From assembly GCF_000564855.1 (NCBI RefSeq), contig NZ_AYXG01000184.1, forward strand, positions 49,819 through 113,818: a stretch of DNA of 64,000 nt, written 5' to 3'. Below the pieces are notes generated by a model. The model was given only the letters and a program-made list of their open reading frames with translations, did not search any database and was not told the DNA's origin. The stretch comes from Actinokineospora spheciospongiae (lineage in GTDB: Bacteria > Actinomycetota > Actinomycetes > Mycobacteriales > Pseudonocardiaceae). Below are positions 8,221-17,560 of the stretch, piece after piece (position 1 is the stretch's first letter; the number at the start of each line of letters is the position of its first letter). Position numbers and translations under genes: made by a program.

Positions 8221-9141
8221 TCACCACTGCCCCCGGGGGTGGGCCCGGGCCACCACCTGCATCTCGGCCAGCAGCAGGCTCAGGGCCTCGGTGTGCGCGC
8301 CGTCGCGGCCGAACCTGCCCGCCACCCCCGCCAGCGGCGCCGCCTCCGGCCGGTCCACCCCGCAGGTCGCGAACACCTGCCCGAGGACCGCGTCGACCTC
8401 GGCGGCCACCGACGCCGGGTCCACCCCGACCCCGGCCGCCGCGGCGGCGGCCTCGACCGGGTGGGTGCGGAACAGTTCCGGCCACAGCGGCCACAGCCCG
8501 GCCAGCGCGTCCAGCAGCCTGCGGCGGGATTCCTCGGTGCCCTGCGCCAGGGTGAGGAACCAGCGGCCCGCGAAGTCGCGGTGGTAGGTCAACTCCTTGC
8601 GCCCCTTGGCGGCCACCGCGGCGAGCACCGCGTCACCGCTGCCCGCCAGGTGCTCGAACAGGGCCAGCCGCCAGGTGGAGAACAGCAGCAGGCGGGCGAT
8701 CGCCTCGGCGAAGTCGCCGTTGGGGACCTCGACCATGCGGACGTTGCCGAAGTCGCGGTCGTCCCGGAAGTAGGCCAGCGCGTCCTCGGCGGGCACCGGT
8801 GAGCCCTCGGGCAGCGCGGGCACGCACGACGGGTCCGCGGCGGCGGCGCGGGTGAGCAGCAGGCGGGCCTGGCCGAGCAGGTCGAGGGCGATGTTGGCCA
8901 GCGCGATGTCCTCTTCCAGGTCCGGGGCCCGGCCGCACCACTGGGTCAGCCGGTGCGAGAGCACCAGCGCGTCGTCGCCGAGCGCGAGGCAGTACCGGGC
9001 GAGCACGGCCGGGTCGACGCCGTCGGGGATGGTGGTGTCGACCCCGGCCAGCGGGTCCTCGAAGTCGGTGCCGAAGGCCCAGTGCGCGTCGTTGACCAGC
9101 AGCCCCGCGTAGGCGGACTCGTGGTCGTCGGGTGCGTGCAC
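8221..9141 (-). CDS. paaC: 1,2-phenylacetyl-CoA epoxidase, structural subunit PaaC
   Basis: 306-aa all-helical ferritin-like subunit. Motifs of PaaC are present: YCLALGDDALVLSHRL, EEDIALANIALDLLGQARLL, FRDDRDFGNVRMVEVPNGDF and ELTYHRDFAGRW. PaaC forms the A2C2 core with PaaA but lacks the complete di-iron site itself and has a scaffold role. The protein is somewhat longer than the ~250-aa E. coli subunit, mostly through the N-terminal ~40 residues. GTG 9141 starts the gene, 10 bp after the paaB stop. Confidence 0.95.
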   Translation of the reverse strand: MHAPDDHESAYAGLLVNDAHWAFGTDFEDPLAGVDTTIPDGVDPAVLARYCLALGDDALVLSHRLTQWCGRAPDLEEDIALANIALDLLGQARLLLTRAAAADPSCVPALPEGSPVPAEDALAYFRDDRDFGNVRMVEVPNGDFAEAIARLLLFSTWRLALFEHLAGSGDAVLAAVAAKGRKELTYHRDFAGRWFLTLAQGTEESRRRLLDALAGLWPLWPELFRTHPVEAAAAAAGVGVDPASVAAEVDAVLGQVFATCGVDRPEAAPLAGVAGRFGRDGAHTEALSLLLAEMQVVARAHPRGQW

Positions 9142-9151
9142 GGCGCGCTCC

Positions 9152-9451
9152 TCAGATGTGCGGGACGGAATCGGGGATGTCGTAGAACGTGGGGTGCCGG
9201 TAGACCTTGTCGCCGCTGGGGGCGAACATCGGGTCCTTCTCGTCCGGGCTGGAGGCGGTGATGTGCTCGGAGCGCACCACCCACACGCTGACGCCCTCGT
9301 TGCGGCGGGTGTAGACGTCGCGGGCGTGCAGGACGGCCATCGCGTCGTCGGCGGCGTGCAGGGAGCCGACGTGGACGTGGTTGAGGCCGCGCTTGCCGCG
9401 CACGAACACCTCGTAGAGCGGCCACTCCGGGCTGGTCTCGCGCTCGCTCAC
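9152..9451 (-). CDS. paaB: 1,2-phenylacetyl-CoA epoxidase subunit PaaB
   Basis: 99-aa subunit with the typical PaaB sequence: [31 protein letters not shown] helix and [12 protein letters not shown], ending at a short aromatic/proline tail ([14 protein letters not shown]). PaaB bridges PaaAC heterodimers in the epoxidase complex. The GTG start at 9451 overlaps the paaA stop as GTGA, so it depends on paaA translation. Confidence 0.93.
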   Translation of the reverse strand: MSERETSPEWPLYEVFVRGKRGLNHVHVGSLHAADDAMAVLHARDVYTRRNEGVSVWVVRSEHITASSPDEKDPMFAPSGDKVYRHPTFYDIPDSVPHI

Positions 9452-10395
9452 CGGCTCTCCTCCCCCGCCTGCCGGGCGGCGAAGGCGGTGGCCGCCGCGC
9501 GCACCCAGGCGCCGTCGTCGTGGGCGCGGCGCCGGTGTTCGATCCGCTGGGCGTTGCACGGGCCGTCGCCGCGCACCACGGCCCGGAACTCGTCCCAGTC
9601 GGGCTGGCCGAAGTCGTGCGCCTGCCGCTCCTCGTTCCACCTGAGGTCCGGGTCGGGCAGGGTGACCCCGAGGGCTTCGGCCTGCGGGACGGACATGTCC
9701 ACGAACTTCTGGCGCAGCTCGTCGTTGGTGTTGCGCTTGATGCCCCAGGCCATCGACTGCCCGGTGTTGGGCGAGTCCGCGTCCGGCGGGCCGAACATCA
9801 TCAGTGCGGGCCACCAGAACCGGTCCACCGACTCCTGCACCATGGCCCGCTGCTCGTCGGTGCCGCGCATCATCGTCAGCAGCAGCTCGTAGCCCTGCCG
9901 CTGGTGGAAGGACTCCTCCTTGCAGATCCGGATCATGGCGCGGCCGTAGGGGCCGTAGGAGGTGCGGCACAGCGGCACCTGGTTGCAGATGGCGGCGCCG
10001 TCGACCAGCCAACCGATGGTGCCCACGTCGGCGTAGGACAGGGTCGGGTAGTTGAAGATCGAGGAGTACTTCTGCCTGCCGGTCAGCAGCTTCTCGGTCA
10101 GCTCCCGGCGCGAGGTGCCCAGGGTCTCGCACGCGGAGTACAGGTAGAGCCCGTGGCCCGCCTCGTCCTGCACCTTGGCCAGCAGGATCGCCTTGCGCCG
10201 CAGCGAGGGGGCGCGGGTCAGCCAGTTGCCCTCCGGCTGCATGCCGATGATCTCCGAGTGCGCGTGCTGGGCGATCTGGCGCACCAGCGTCGCGCGGTAG
10301 GCCTCGGGCATCCAGTCGCGCGGCTCGATCCGGTCGTGGCGGGCGAGGGTGGCCTCGAAGTGCTCGACGAGCGCGGGCTCGGCGACCGTGGTCAT
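9448..10395 (-). CDS. paaA: 1,2-phenylacetyl-CoA epoxidase, catalytic subunit PaaA
   Basis: 315-aa catalytic subunit of the multicomponent monooxygenase that forms ring-1,2-epoxyphenylacetyl-CoA. Carboxylate-bridged di-iron ligands are visible: E48 (AHSEII), D77-E78-A-G-H81 and E160-E161-S-F-H164 ([10 protein letters not shown]). The ATG at 10395 has a strong AGGAGG a few bases upstream. It is the first gene of the leftward operon and is transcribed from the region shared with paaZ. Later pathway genes (paaF, G, H, J, K) are not in the window and must lie elsewhere if the pathway is complete. Confidence 0.96.
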   Translation of the reverse strand: MTTVAEPALVEHFEATLARHDRIEPRDWMPEAYRATLVRQIAQHAHSEIIGMQPEGNWLTRAPSLRRKAILLAKVQDEAGHGLYLYSACETLGTSRRELTEKLLTGRQKYSSIFNYPTLSYADVGTIGWLVDGAAICNQVPLCRTSYGPYGRAMIRICKEESFHQRQGYELLLTMMRGTDEQRAMVQESVDRFWWPALMMFGPPDADSPNTGQSMAWGIKRNTNDELRQKFVDMSVPQAEALGVTLPDPDLRWNEERQAHDFGQPDWDEFRAVVRGDGPCNAQRIEHRRRAHDDGAWVRAAATAFAARQAGEESR

Positions 10396-10420
10396 CAGAC
10401 CTCCTGCGAGCGATTTACCG

Positions 10421-10434
10421 ACCGAACGTTCTGT
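10421..10434. promoter_or_regulatory. Imperfect palindrome between paaA and paaZ, likely PaaR operator
   Basis: The 110-bp divergent interval holds ACCGAACGTTCTGT, a 14-base palindrome with one mismatched pair, inside a stretch flanked by two ACCG motifs (ending 10420 and starting 10438). The centre GAACGTTC is a perfect 8-mer. Position 26-39 bases from the paaA start, shared with paaZ, and a TetR gene in the cluster make it the most likely operator for both transcripts. The assignment is inference. Confidence 0.6.
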
Positions 10435-10505
10435 ATTACCGTGGCACACGGCAGCGGGGTCGCGCAACGCCCCGCCGACGCACCCCAGGGAGAGGACGCC
10501 GACCG

Positions 10506-12551
10506 GTGAGCGCACTGCTGGAGAGCTACGCCGCGGGCCGCTGGTTCCGCGCCGACGACGAGGGTGAACCGCTGCCGGACGCGGTCACCGGGGCGGAGGT
10601 CGCCCGGCTGTCCAGCCGTGGCCTGGACCTGCGCGCGATGGTCGGGCACGCCAGGTCGGTGGGCGGTCCGGCGCTGCGCGAGCTGACGTTCCACCAGCGT
10701 GCGGCCATGATCAAGGAGCTGGCCGCCCTGCTGATGGCGGAGAAGGAGAGCTTCTACGCGCTGTCCGCCCGCACCGGCGCGACGCGGCGGGACTCCGCCG
10801 TGGACGTCGACGGCGGCTTCGGCACCCTGTTCAGCTACGCCAGCAAGGGCGCCCGCGAGCTGCCGAACGACACGATCGCCCTCGACGGCGGCGTGGAACG
10901 GCTCGGCCGGGGCGGGACCTTCCTGGGCCAGCACGTCTACAGCTCACGGCCCGGTGTCGCCGTGCAGATCAACGCGTTCAACTTCCCCGTGTGGGGGATG
11001 CTGGAGAAGCTGGCCCCGGCGTTCCTGGCGGGCCTGCCGAGCATCGTCAAACCCGCGAGCCAGACGGCGTACCTGACCGAGGCGGTGGTGCGGCGGATCA
11101 TCGAGTCCGGCATCCTGCCCGAGGGTTCGCTGCAACTGCTCTGCGGCAGCCCGCGCGGGCTGCTCGACGAGTTGGGCGAGCAGGACTTCGTCGGCTTCAC
11201 CGGCTCCGCGCACACCGCGGGCATCCTGCGCGACCACCCGTCCGTGCTGCACGGCGGCACCCGGCTGGGCGTCGAGGCGGACTCGCTGAACTGCTCGATC
11301 CTCGGCCCGGACGTCACCCCCGAGGACCCGGAGTTCGACCTGTTCGTCAAGGCCGTCGTCACCGAGATGACCGTCAAGGCGGGCCAGAAGTGCACGGCGA
11401 TCCGCCGGGTCCTCGTCCCGGAGGGCGTGTCCGCCGCGGTGCTCGACGCGCTGACCGCGCGGCTGGCGAAGGTGACCGTCGGGAACCCGGCGAACGAGGA
11501 CGTGCGCATGGGCGCGCTGGCCAGCCTGGGGCAGCGCCGGGAGGTGCGCAAGGCGGTCGAGGCGCTGCGCGCGTCGTCCGAGGTGGTCTTCGGCGACCCC
11601 GACCGGGTCGCGGTGCTCGACGCGGACGCCGAGCGGGGCGCGTTCCTCTCCCCCATCCTGCTCAGGGCGTCGGCTGGCGCGGTCGAGCCGCACGACGTGG
11701 AACCGTTCGGGCCGGTCAGCACCGTGCTGACCTACTCGTCGGTGGACGAGGCCGTGGCGCTGGCGGCGCGCGGCCGGGGCAGCCTGGTGGGGTCGCTGGT
11801 CACCCACGACCCGCGGGTGGCCCGCGCGGTGACGATCGGCTTGGCGCCGTGGCACGGGCGGGTCCTGGTGCTCGACCGCACCTGCGCCGAGGAGTCCACC
11901 GGGCACGGCAGCCCGCTGCCGGTGCTGGTCCACGGCGGCCCCGGCCGCGCGGGCGGCGGCGAGGAGCTGGGCGGGGTCCGGGGCGTGCTGAACCTGATGC
12001 AGCGCACGGCCGTGCAGGGGTCGCCGGACATGCTGACCGCGATCACCGGCCGGTGGACGCCCGGGTCGCGGCGCGCGGTCGGCGACGTGCACCCGTTCCG
12101 CAAGTCCCTGGCGGAGCTGCGGATCGGCGACTCGATCGAGTCGGCGGCGCGCGAGGTGACCCTCGCCGACGTCGAGCACTTCGCCGAGTTCACCGGCGAC
12201 ACGTTCTACGCGCACACCGATCCGGCGGCGGCGGCTCAGAACCCGCTGTTCGGCGGCATCGTGGCGCACGGGTACCTGGTGGTCTCGCTCGCCGCCGGGC
12301 TGTTCGTGGAGCCGAACCCCGGCCCGGTCCTGGCGAACTTCGGCGTGGACGGCCTGCGGTTCCTGACCCCGGTGCGGGCCGGGGACACCATCTCGGTCGC
12401 GCTGACGGTCAAGCAGATCACCGCCCGCACCAACGCCGACTACGGCGAGGTGCGCTGGGACGCCGTGGTGGCGAACCAGGACGGCGCCCCGGTCGCCACC
12501 TACGACGTGCTGACCCTGGTGGCCAAGACCTGGCCGCGCGCGGAGGGCTGA
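10506..12551 (+). CDS. paaZ: Bifunctional oxepin-CoA hydrolase / 3-oxo-5,6-dehydrosuberyl-CoA semialdehyde dehydrogenase PaaZ
   Basis: 681-aa fusion that opens the oxepin ring and oxidises the resulting aldehyde with NADP. Residues ~1-520 are an aldehyde dehydrogenase with catalytic E257 (LGVEADSLN) and C296 (KAGQKCT), one position from the E. coli residues E256 and C295. Residues ~530-681 are a MaoC-like R-specific enoyl-CoA hydratase domain with the D-x4-H dyad in [10 protein letters not shown] and [13 protein letters not shown]. Both active sites look intact. The start is GTG 10506 behind a GGAGAGGA stretch. The gene runs rightward, opposite to paaA. Confidence 0.95.
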   Translation: MSALLESYAAGRWFRADDEGEPLPDAVTGAEVARLSSRGLDLRAMVGHARSVGGPALRELTFHQRAAMIKELAALLMAEKESFYALSARTGATRRDSAVDVDGGFGTLFSYASKGARELPNDTIALDGGVERLGRGGTFLGQHVYSSRPGVAVQINAFNFPVWGMLEKLAPAFLAGLPSIVKPASQTAYLTEAVVRRIIESGILPEGSLQLLCGSPRGLLDELGEQDFVGFTGSAHTAGILRDHPSVLHGGTRLGVEADSLNCSILGPDVTPEDPEFDLFVKAVVTEMTVKAGQKCTAIRRVLVPEGVSAAVLDALTARLAKVTVGNPANEDVRMGALASLGQRREVRKAVEALRASSEVVFGDPDRVAVLDADAERGAFLSPILLRASAGAVEPHDVEPFGPVSTVLTYSSVDEAVALAARGRGSLVGSLVTHDPRVARAVTIGLAPWHGRVLVLDRTCAEESTGHGSPLPVLVHGGPGRAGGGEELGGVRGVLNLMQRTAVQGSPDMLTAITGRWTPGSRRAVGDVHPFRKSLAELRIGDSIESAAREVTLADVEHFAEFTGDTFYAHTDPAAAAQNPLFGGIVAHGYLVVSLAAGLFVEPNPGPVLANFGVDGLRFLTPVRAGDTISVALTVKQITARTNADYGEVRWDAVVANQDGAPVATYDVLTLVAKTWPRAEG

Positions 12552-12564
12552 GCGGGCGCGCTCA
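12549..12564. terminator. Convergent hairpin built from two stop codons
   Basis: TGAGCG GGCG CGCTCA: a six-base perfect stem with a four-base loop. The left arm starts with the paaZ stop and the right arm is the reverse-strand stop of the methyltransferase. It could be a weak bidirectional terminator. No T-tract follows. Confidence 0.3.
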
Positions 12565-13407
12565 GGGGCGGCGCGCGGCCCACACGGTGCGCTCGGTGCG
12601 GACCGCGAGGTCGTCGCGGCGCAGGATGCTGTGCGGGCCGTCGGTGTCGAGCAGCCGGTCCAGCGCGGCGCGGTCCTCGGCCGAGAGCGCGTCGGCGACG
12701 CTGCCGCGCACGCGCCGCAGGCCGTTGAGCGCGTAGCGGCCCACCGCCTCGGAGCGGGAGTGCTCGATGTGGACGGTGAGGGTGCGTTCGCCCTCGACGG
12801 TGAACCCGGCGGCGGTCAGCTTGGGGCCCCAGTCGGCGCCGCGGTGGGGCATGTGCTCGGCGGCGCGGCGGTCGATCTCGGCGTGGCAGCGCTCCTCCAC
12901 CCCGGGGCGGTCCTCGGGGGCGTCGGCGGGCAGGAACCGGGGGAAGCCGGCGAGTTCGACGACGGCGAGCAGGCCGCCGGGGGCGAGGGCGTCGTGGACC
13001 TGGCGCAGCGCGCGGCCGGGGTCGGCCAGGTGGTGCAGGGACGCCGACGCCCACACCAGGTCCGGCTCGCCGAGGTCGGGCCACGCCGCGTCGAGGTCGA
13101 CCTGGACGGCGTGCACCCGGTCGGCCACCCCCGCCTCGTCCGCCTTCTCCCGCAGGCGGCGCAGGTGCTCGGCCGAGGAGTCGACGGCGGTCACCCGCGC
13201 CTCGGGGAAGCGGTCGAGCAGGGCGAAGGTGCCCGCACCGGTCCCGCAGCCCAGGTCCACGACCTGGCGGGGGCCCGACTCGACGGGCAGCCAGGCGATG
13301 ACGGAGGCGATGTGCTCCGCGAGCACCTCCGCGTCGAGGTCGAGGATCTCCGCCTGGTCGTGGTCGCCGGGCTGGTGGGCGTGGTGGTCGTGCTTCGTGG
13401 TTGCCAT
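12562..13407 (-). CDS. Class I SAM-dependent methyltransferase
   Basis: 281-aa cytoplasmic methyltransferase. The His-rich N-terminus (KHDHHAHQPGDHD) precedes a Rossmann domain with motif I V-V-D-L-G-C-G-T-G-A-G (~49-59), the acidic end of strand 2 (VTAVDSS), the motif DLVWASASLHHLADP (~119-133) and ALAPGGLLAVVEL. This pattern fits the Methyltransf_11/25 group acting on small molecules; the substrate is unknown. It follows the XRE-cupin gene by 92 bp on the same strand, and the gap has its own promoter-like sequence. Confidence 0.85.
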   Translation of the reverse strand: MATTKHDHHAHQPGDHDQAEILDLDAEVLAEHIASVIAWLPVESGPRQVVDLGCGTGAGTFALLDRFPEARVTAVDSSAEHLRRLREKADEAGVADRVHAVQVDLDAAWPDLGEPDLVWASASLHHLADPGRALRQVHDALAPGGLLAVVELAGFPRFLPADAPEDRPGVEERCHAEIDRRAAEHMPHRGADWGPKLTAAGFTVEGERTLTVHIEHSRSEAVGRYALNGLRRVRGSVADALSAEDRAALDRLLDTDGPHSILRRDDLAVRTERTVWAARRP

Positions 13408-13499
13408 GCGGCCACCGTAGATCGGTCATGCCTCACAAGCACAGGACTTTGCCCATAAAGCAAGAAGGTGGGTTTCCCGGCTGCCGGACGCGCAAGTGG

Positions 13500-14081
13500 T
13501 CAGCGCTCCTGCGGAGGGGGCTTGTCGTCGGATCGGTGTCCACGCCGGGCGTCGCGGTCGAAGATGCCCAGGACCTCGCACGGTCCGCCCTCGGCGCCGA
13601 TCGCGTGCGGGAGCATGGTGGGGAACTCCGCGGCCTGGTTGGTCTCCACGCGGAAGCGGCGGTCGCCCAGCAGCAGGACCGCGGTGCCGGAGAGGACGAC
13701 GAACCACTCGCGGCCCGGGTGGGCGCGCAGGCGCGCGGGGTGGTCCGACGGCGGGTCCGTCATGCGCTTGCGCACCACGCTCAAGCCGGGATCGGCCTTG
13801 ACCGACCACCGCAGCCCGTGCACCCCGTCGGCCACCGGGTGGGAGACCACGTCGTCGGTGTCGGTCTGGACCAACTGGTCGAGGGAGGTGTCCAGCGCCC
13901 TGGCGAGGGTGACGAGCTGGTCCAGTGCGAGGCGCCGCTGCCCGTTCTCGATGCGACTCAGGGAGGACGGGCTGAGCCGCGCCCGGGTGGCCAGGTCCTC
14001 CAGGGACCAGCCCTGCGCCACCCGCAGGGCGCGGATGCGCTTGCGCACCAGGCTGTCCAACTCATCGTCGCTTTGCGTCAT
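13500..14081 (-). CDS. XRE-family regulator with C-terminal cupin
   Basis: 193-aa one-component regulator. The N-terminal HTH_3 domain (~10-65) contains RALRVAQGWSLEDLATRARL and PSSLSRIENGQRR; the C-terminal cupin barrel (~100-185) has HPGREWFVVLSGTAVLLLGD and a HAIGAEGG region. Proteins of this build often sense a small metabolite or amino acid and control a neighbouring enzyme or transporter gene. Here the downstream methyltransferase is the obvious candidate target. The ATG at 14081 was chosen because upstream in-frame sequence lacks family similarity. Confidence 0.88.
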   Translation of the reverse strand: MTQSDDELDSLVRKRIRALRVAQGWSLEDLATRARLSPSSLSRIENGQRRLALDQLVTLARALDTSLDQLVQTDTDDVVSHPVADGVHGLRWSVKADPGLSVVRKRMTDPPSDHPARLRAHPGREWFVVLSGTAVLLLGDRRFRVETNQAAEFPTMLPHAIGAEGGPCEVLGIFDRDARRGHRSDDKPPPQER

Positions 14082-14430
14082 GGGCAAGAGACTATGTCCT
14101 GACCGCAAGTCCTGGCCGACGACCGCCAACAATTTCCTCTGGCCACTTAAGACCGTCCACAACGGAGGGTCGACCCTCCCCGGCTGCGGGAACACGGTGA
14201 TCGTGCGGCCCGCGCCGGGAAATCCCGTTGATCCATCACCCGACACGGTGGTCACCACCTGTCCGCGCGGCGCCACCGGACATTGGGCCATTAGTGTGAC
14301 TTCCTGGCGGACGAAGCTCACCTCCACAAGAGGGCTCGCACGCGGGAAACAGGCCACGCCACCGTCGGCAATGGCCTCCATCAGCGCCTCCGGTCCAGCA
14401 CCACCGATCGGACTCGGCTTTCGAGGAACC
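14082..14430. other. 349-bp divergent intergenic region (XRE-cupin / YVTN propeller)
   Basis: No gene is supported here, although the + frame of the propeller gene stays open through it. It holds two direct GTCCTG copies (14096-14101 and 14109-14114) close to the XRE gene and a 16-bp perfect palindrome (14164-14179). It should contain promoters for both flanking genes; no clear -35/-10 pair could be assigned. Confidence 0.5.
14164..14179. promoter_or_regulatory. 16-bp perfect palindrome
   Basis: GGAGGGTCGACCCTCC is self-complementary over its whole length and lies 83 bp upstream of the XRE gene start and about 250 bp before the propeller gene. Candidate operator or hairpin; no protein can be assigned to it. 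Confidence 0.4.
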
Positions 14431-15483
14431 ATGTCGCACCGCGTACACACCGACGCCCTTCCCCCGCCCGAGCGGCTGACCGCCCCCTGCGGTCTTCGCC
14501 TCACCTGGACGGCGAGCGCCGTCGCCGCCCTAGTGGCGCTGCTGGGGTTGCGCCTGCCCGCGAGCGCCGAGCCCACCGAGGCCCCGACCGCGCGGACCGA
14601 CCCCCGGTACCCGGCGCGGGTGCAGGTGTTCGTGGCCAACAGCGGGTCGGGCACCGTCAGCGCCTACGACACCCGGATGCGCCGGGTCGCGGCCACCATC
14701 GCGGTGGGCGACACCCCCGTGGGCGTCGGCGCGGGCCCGGACGGGGACCGCGTCTACGTCACCAACGAGCAGGACGACACCCTGTCGGTGATCGACCCGC
14801 GCACCTACACCGTGCTGGCCACCGTGCCCGTCGGCGCCCATCCCTTCGGGGTCGCCGCCACCCGCACCCACGCCTACGTCGCGAACTTCGGCGCCGACAC
14901 CGTCACCGTGGTCGCCACCGCCACCAACACCGGCGTGCGCACCATCGGCGTCGGCCGGTTCCCGCACAGCGTCACCACCAACCGGGACGGCACGCGCGTG
15001 TACGTCACCGACAACGGTTCCGCCACGGTCACCGTCATCGACACCAGCACCCAGAGCGTGGTGCGCACCATCCCGGTCGGCCACTACCCGGCGGGCATCA
15101 CCACCAGCCCGGACGGCCGCCGCCTCTACGTCGCCAACACCGGCGACGACACCATCACCACCATCGACACCGGCAACGACCGCCCCGTGGCCACCACCGC
15201 CACCGACCGCTCCCCCATGGGGGTGGCGGCGGCCCCCACCGGGCGGGTCTACGTGGCCAACGCGGGCTCGGACACCGTCACCGTCCACGAGGCGGACGAC
15301 GCCCTCGTCGGCTCCCCCGTCCCGGTCCGGCGGCAACCCGAGGGCGCCGCCCACGACGGCACCTTCGTCTACATCACCAACGCCGCCGACGACGTGCTGA
15401 CCGTCATCGACCCCGCCACCGACACGGTGACCGCCACCGTGCCCGTGGGCAGCCAGCCCGAGGGCATCGCCGTCACCTCCTGA
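14431..15483 (+). CDS. Secreted YVTN-family beta-propeller protein (YncE-like)
   Basis: 350-aa exported propeller. ATG 14431 has GAGG four bases upstream and begins a signal peptide (basic start, hydrophobic AVAALVALLGLRL, cut near A-S-A). The mature part is seven repeats of ~42 residues with the YVTN pattern, for example VYVTNEQDDTLSVID, AYVANFGADTVTVV, VYVTDNGSATVTVID, LYVANTGDDTITTID and VYITNAADDVLTVID, each followed by a V-P-V-G-x-x-P-x-G turn. Such proteins act outside the cell in binding or in redox-cofactor modules; none of those partners is next to it, so the role is unknown. The frame is open far upstream (to 13468), but that part is Arg/Ser-rich shadow. Confidence 0.85.
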   Translation: MSHRVHTDALPPPERLTAPCGLRLTWTASAVAALVALLGLRLPASAEPTEAPTARTDPRYPARVQVFVANSGSGTVSAYDTRMRRVAATIAVGDTPVGVGAGPDGDRVYVTNEQDDTLSVIDPRTYTVLATVPVGAHPFGVAATRTHAYVANFGADTVTVVATATNTGVRTIGVGRFPHSVTTNRDGTRVYVTDNGSATVTVIDTSTQSVVRTIPVGHYPAGITTSPDGRRLYVANTGDDTITTIDTGNDRPVATTATDRSPMGVAAAPTGRVYVANAGSDTVTVHEADDALVGSPVPVRRQPEGAAHDGTFVYITNAADDVLTVIDPATDTVTATVPVGSQPEGIAVTS

Positions 15484-15493
15484 CGGCGCCCGG

Positions 15494-15913
15494 TCAGCTC
15501 CCCCCGCGCGGGTGGCCGGGGTAGGTGCCGAAGTTCCACGCGTTGCCCTCGGGGTCGCGCAGCGCGAAGTCCCGGGAGCCGTAGTCGGTGTCGAACGGCG
15601 GCGTGGTGACCTCCGCGCCCGCCGCGGCCACCCGGTCGTGCAGGGCGTCGGGGTCGGCCGTCACGACGTAGGCGCTGAACGACCCGGGTCGGGTGACGCA
15701 GGCGCCCGATTCGCGTTCCTGGCCGAGCATGACCCCGCCGCCCTCGGGCCAGGCCAGTTCGGCGTGCTGCACGACCCCGTCGTCGTCGCGGTGGGCCATC
15801 GTCTCCTCGAAGCCGACCACGTCGACCAGGAAGCGGATCAGCGCGTCGGCGTCCTTGGCGCGGAAGGTGGGCCACACCTGCGGTGCCGGGGGATTGCCGG
15901 TTGTTGTGCTCAT
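15494..15913 (-). CDS. VOC-family protein (glyoxalase/bleomycin-resistance fold)
   Basis: 139-aa protein with two beta-alpha-beta3 halves: PTFRAKDADALIRFLVDVVGF, HAELAWPEGGGVMLGQ in the first and AYVVTADPDALHDRVAAAGA, RDFALRDPEGNAWNFGTY in the second. The H and E metal-ligand positions (HAEL, DPEGN) are recognisable. The substrate is unknown. Its start overlaps the stop of the AraC gene as ATGA, so both are one transcriptional unit and the VOC protein is probably the target or partner of that regulator. Confidence 0.85.
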   Translation of the reverse strand: MSTTTGNPPAPQVWPTFRAKDADALIRFLVDVVGFEETMAHRDDDGVVQHAELAWPEGGGVMLGQERESGACVTRPGSFSAYVVTADPDALHDRVAAAGAEVTTPPFDTDYGSRDFALRDPEGNAWNFGTYPGHPRGGS

Positions 15914-16776
15914 GCCGGGGAGTCTGCCGCCTCCAGCGGGCCCATGACTTGGACGATTCGGAACTCCTCAGCCAGCCAGGTCGTCGGCGAGCACCCGGCG
16001 AACTCGCGGAAGTCCCGCACGAAGTGCGACTGGTCGTAGTAGCCGTGCGCCGCCGCGACCGCGGCGGCGCTGTGCGGCGCCCCCGCCAGCGCCCGGCGGG
16101 CCCGGTCGAACCGCACCACCCGCGCGGCCGTCTTCGGCGACAGGCCCAGCTCCGTGGCGAACCGGCCGGACAGGTGCCGGGCGCTCCACCCGAGCTCGTC
16201 GGCCAGCCCCGCCACCGACACGTTCCCACCCGAGCGCAGCAGCCGCCCCCAGGCGTACCGCACCCTCGGTTCGACCTCCCGGCGGTCGTCCACCCGCGAC
16301 AGCAGCGCCCGGTCGAGCACGGCGAACCGCTGCGACCAGGTGTCCGCGTGCAACATCCGCTCGCGGACCTCCCCGGCCAGCGGCCCGAGCACGTCGGCCG
16401 CGTCGAGTTCCAGACCCGCCAGCTCACCGGCCGGACACCCGAAGAGGACCCGGGCGCCGAGCGGGTGCAGCGACACCTGCACCCCGGACTGCCTGCCGCC
16501 GTAGGCGATGAACGCGGGCGTGGGGTCCAGCCCGCCGAGCAGGGAGCGGTAGCTGCGGGGAGCCCGCGCCGGGTCGGCCATGACCAGCGGGTCGTCCAGG
16601 GTGAAGATCAGCGTCAGGTACGGCGACGGCAGCCCCCGGTGCACGGCCAGGTCGCCGCCGCTGTCCCGGTAGCCGCTGTAGAAGGCCGCGTAGGGCCGCA
16701 GCGCGGCGGCGGGCCGCCCGCGCACGTACTCGCTCACCTCGTCCACGCCCACCGCCTCCCCGACGATCGAGCCCAT
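15910..16776 (-). CDS. AraC-family transcriptional regulator
   Basis: About 288 aa. The N-terminal ~170 residues resemble DUF6597-type sensor domains of AraC proteins (RGRPAAALRPYAAFYSGYR, SPYLTLIFTLDDPL, GVQVSLHPLGARVLFG). The C-terminal ~100 residues are the double HTH with SVAGLADELGWSARHLSGRF, and AHGYYDQSHFVRDFREFAG. The ATG at 16776 is one choice; an in-frame GTG at 16797 would add seven residues and neither has a strong ribosome site. It is followed by, and overlaps, the VOC gene. Confidence 0.85.
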   Translation of the reverse strand: MGSIVGEAVGVDEVSEYVRGRPAAALRPYAAFYSGYRDSGGDLAVHRGLPSPYLTLIFTLDDPLVMADPARAPRSYRSLLGGLDPTPAFIAYGGRQSGVQVSLHPLGARVLFGCPAGELAGLELDAADVLGPLAGEVRERMLHADTWSQRFAVLDRALLSRVDDRREVEPRVRYAWGRLLRSGGNVSVAGLADELGWSARHLSGRFATELGLSPKTAARVVRFDRARRALAGAPHSAAAVAAAHGYYDQSHFVRDFREFAGCSPTTWLAEEFRIVQVMGPLEAADSPA

Positions 16777-16863
16777 CCTCGCAGAAGCCACCGACACCCC
16801 GACCCGCTTCGGAGATCCCGAGGGGGTTCGGCACTCCAGTCCCCGGCGGGCGGGTGGGACGGG

Positions 16864-17469
16864 TCACCGGGTGCGGGCGATCCGGTGGTGTTCGAGGACG
16901 GTGGCGACCGCGTAGCCGCCACCGCCCGCGACGGCGAGCACCCAGAACAGGCCCGGGGTGCCCAGGAGCAGTGCGGCGGTCGAGACCAGCGCCAGCCACG
17001 TGCCGAGGGCGTAGTGCAGGACGTTGCGGCGGGCCGCGCCCTCGGCGAGGTAGACCATGCCGACGACGAATCCGGAGCCCGCGGGCCACAGCATGGTCGG
17101 CAACCCGGGGGCGTCCAGGGCGCCCGCCAGGCCGGTGATGGCGAGGAAGAGTGCGGCGAAGCCGCTGATCCAGGCCAGGCCGAGCAGCCTGCCGGACAGC
17201 ACGTCGGACCTGCCGGCGCCGCGCTGGGCGCGGGTTGCGGCGAGCGTGGCGAAAGCGGTGCCCGCGGCGAGGCCCGCGCCGAGCAGGGCCGTGGGCAGCC
17301 AGCCGGGGAGGGTGACCAGCGGGTCGGGGCCGGTGGTGATCGCGGTGGAGCCGTGCCCGAGGGCGTAGGCCAGGCCGAAGCCCGCGTAGGCGGCGCGGTT
17401 GTCGACCTCGCCGACGCGGGTGGTCGGCGGGGTGGCGGGGATCGGGGCGGGGAGCGCGATGGCGGTCAT
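16864..17469 (-). CDS. Predicted membrane protein, about six TM segments
   Basis: 201-aa hydrophobic protein. ATG 17469 has GGAGGAA six bases upstream, which settles the start. Hydrophobic segments are visible around AYAGFGLAYALGHG, LPTALLGAGLAAGTAFATLA, LLGLAWISGFAALFLAITGLA, SGFVVGMVYLAEG, YALGTWLALVSTAALLLG and FWVLAVAGGGGYAVATVL. I recognise no family. It lies 91 bp after the oxidoreductase gene on the same strand and might be co-transcribed with it. Confidence 0.7.
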   Translation of the reverse strand: MTAIALPAPIPATPPTTRVGEVDNRAAYAGFGLAYALGHGSTAITTGPDPLVTLPGWLPTALLGAGLAAGTAFATLAATRAQRGAGRSDVLSGRLLGLAWISGFAALFLAITGLAGALDAPGLPTMLWPAGSGFVVGMVYLAEGAARRNVLHYALGTWLALVSTAALLLGTPGLFWVLAVAGGGGYAVATVLEHHRIARTR

Positions 17470-17560
17470 GGCGGGTTCCTCCGGGGCGGGTCGTCGCGGT
17501 GGGACTGGGACGGGGTGCGGGGTCGTGGTCACCGGTGCCCCGGGGACACGGGCCGCGCGT

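Noticed and set aside
13468..14430. N-terminal extension of the YVTN propeller protein by 321 codons
   Set aside because: The extension is Arg/Ser-rich, is antisense to the XRE-cupin gene and would hide the signal peptide.
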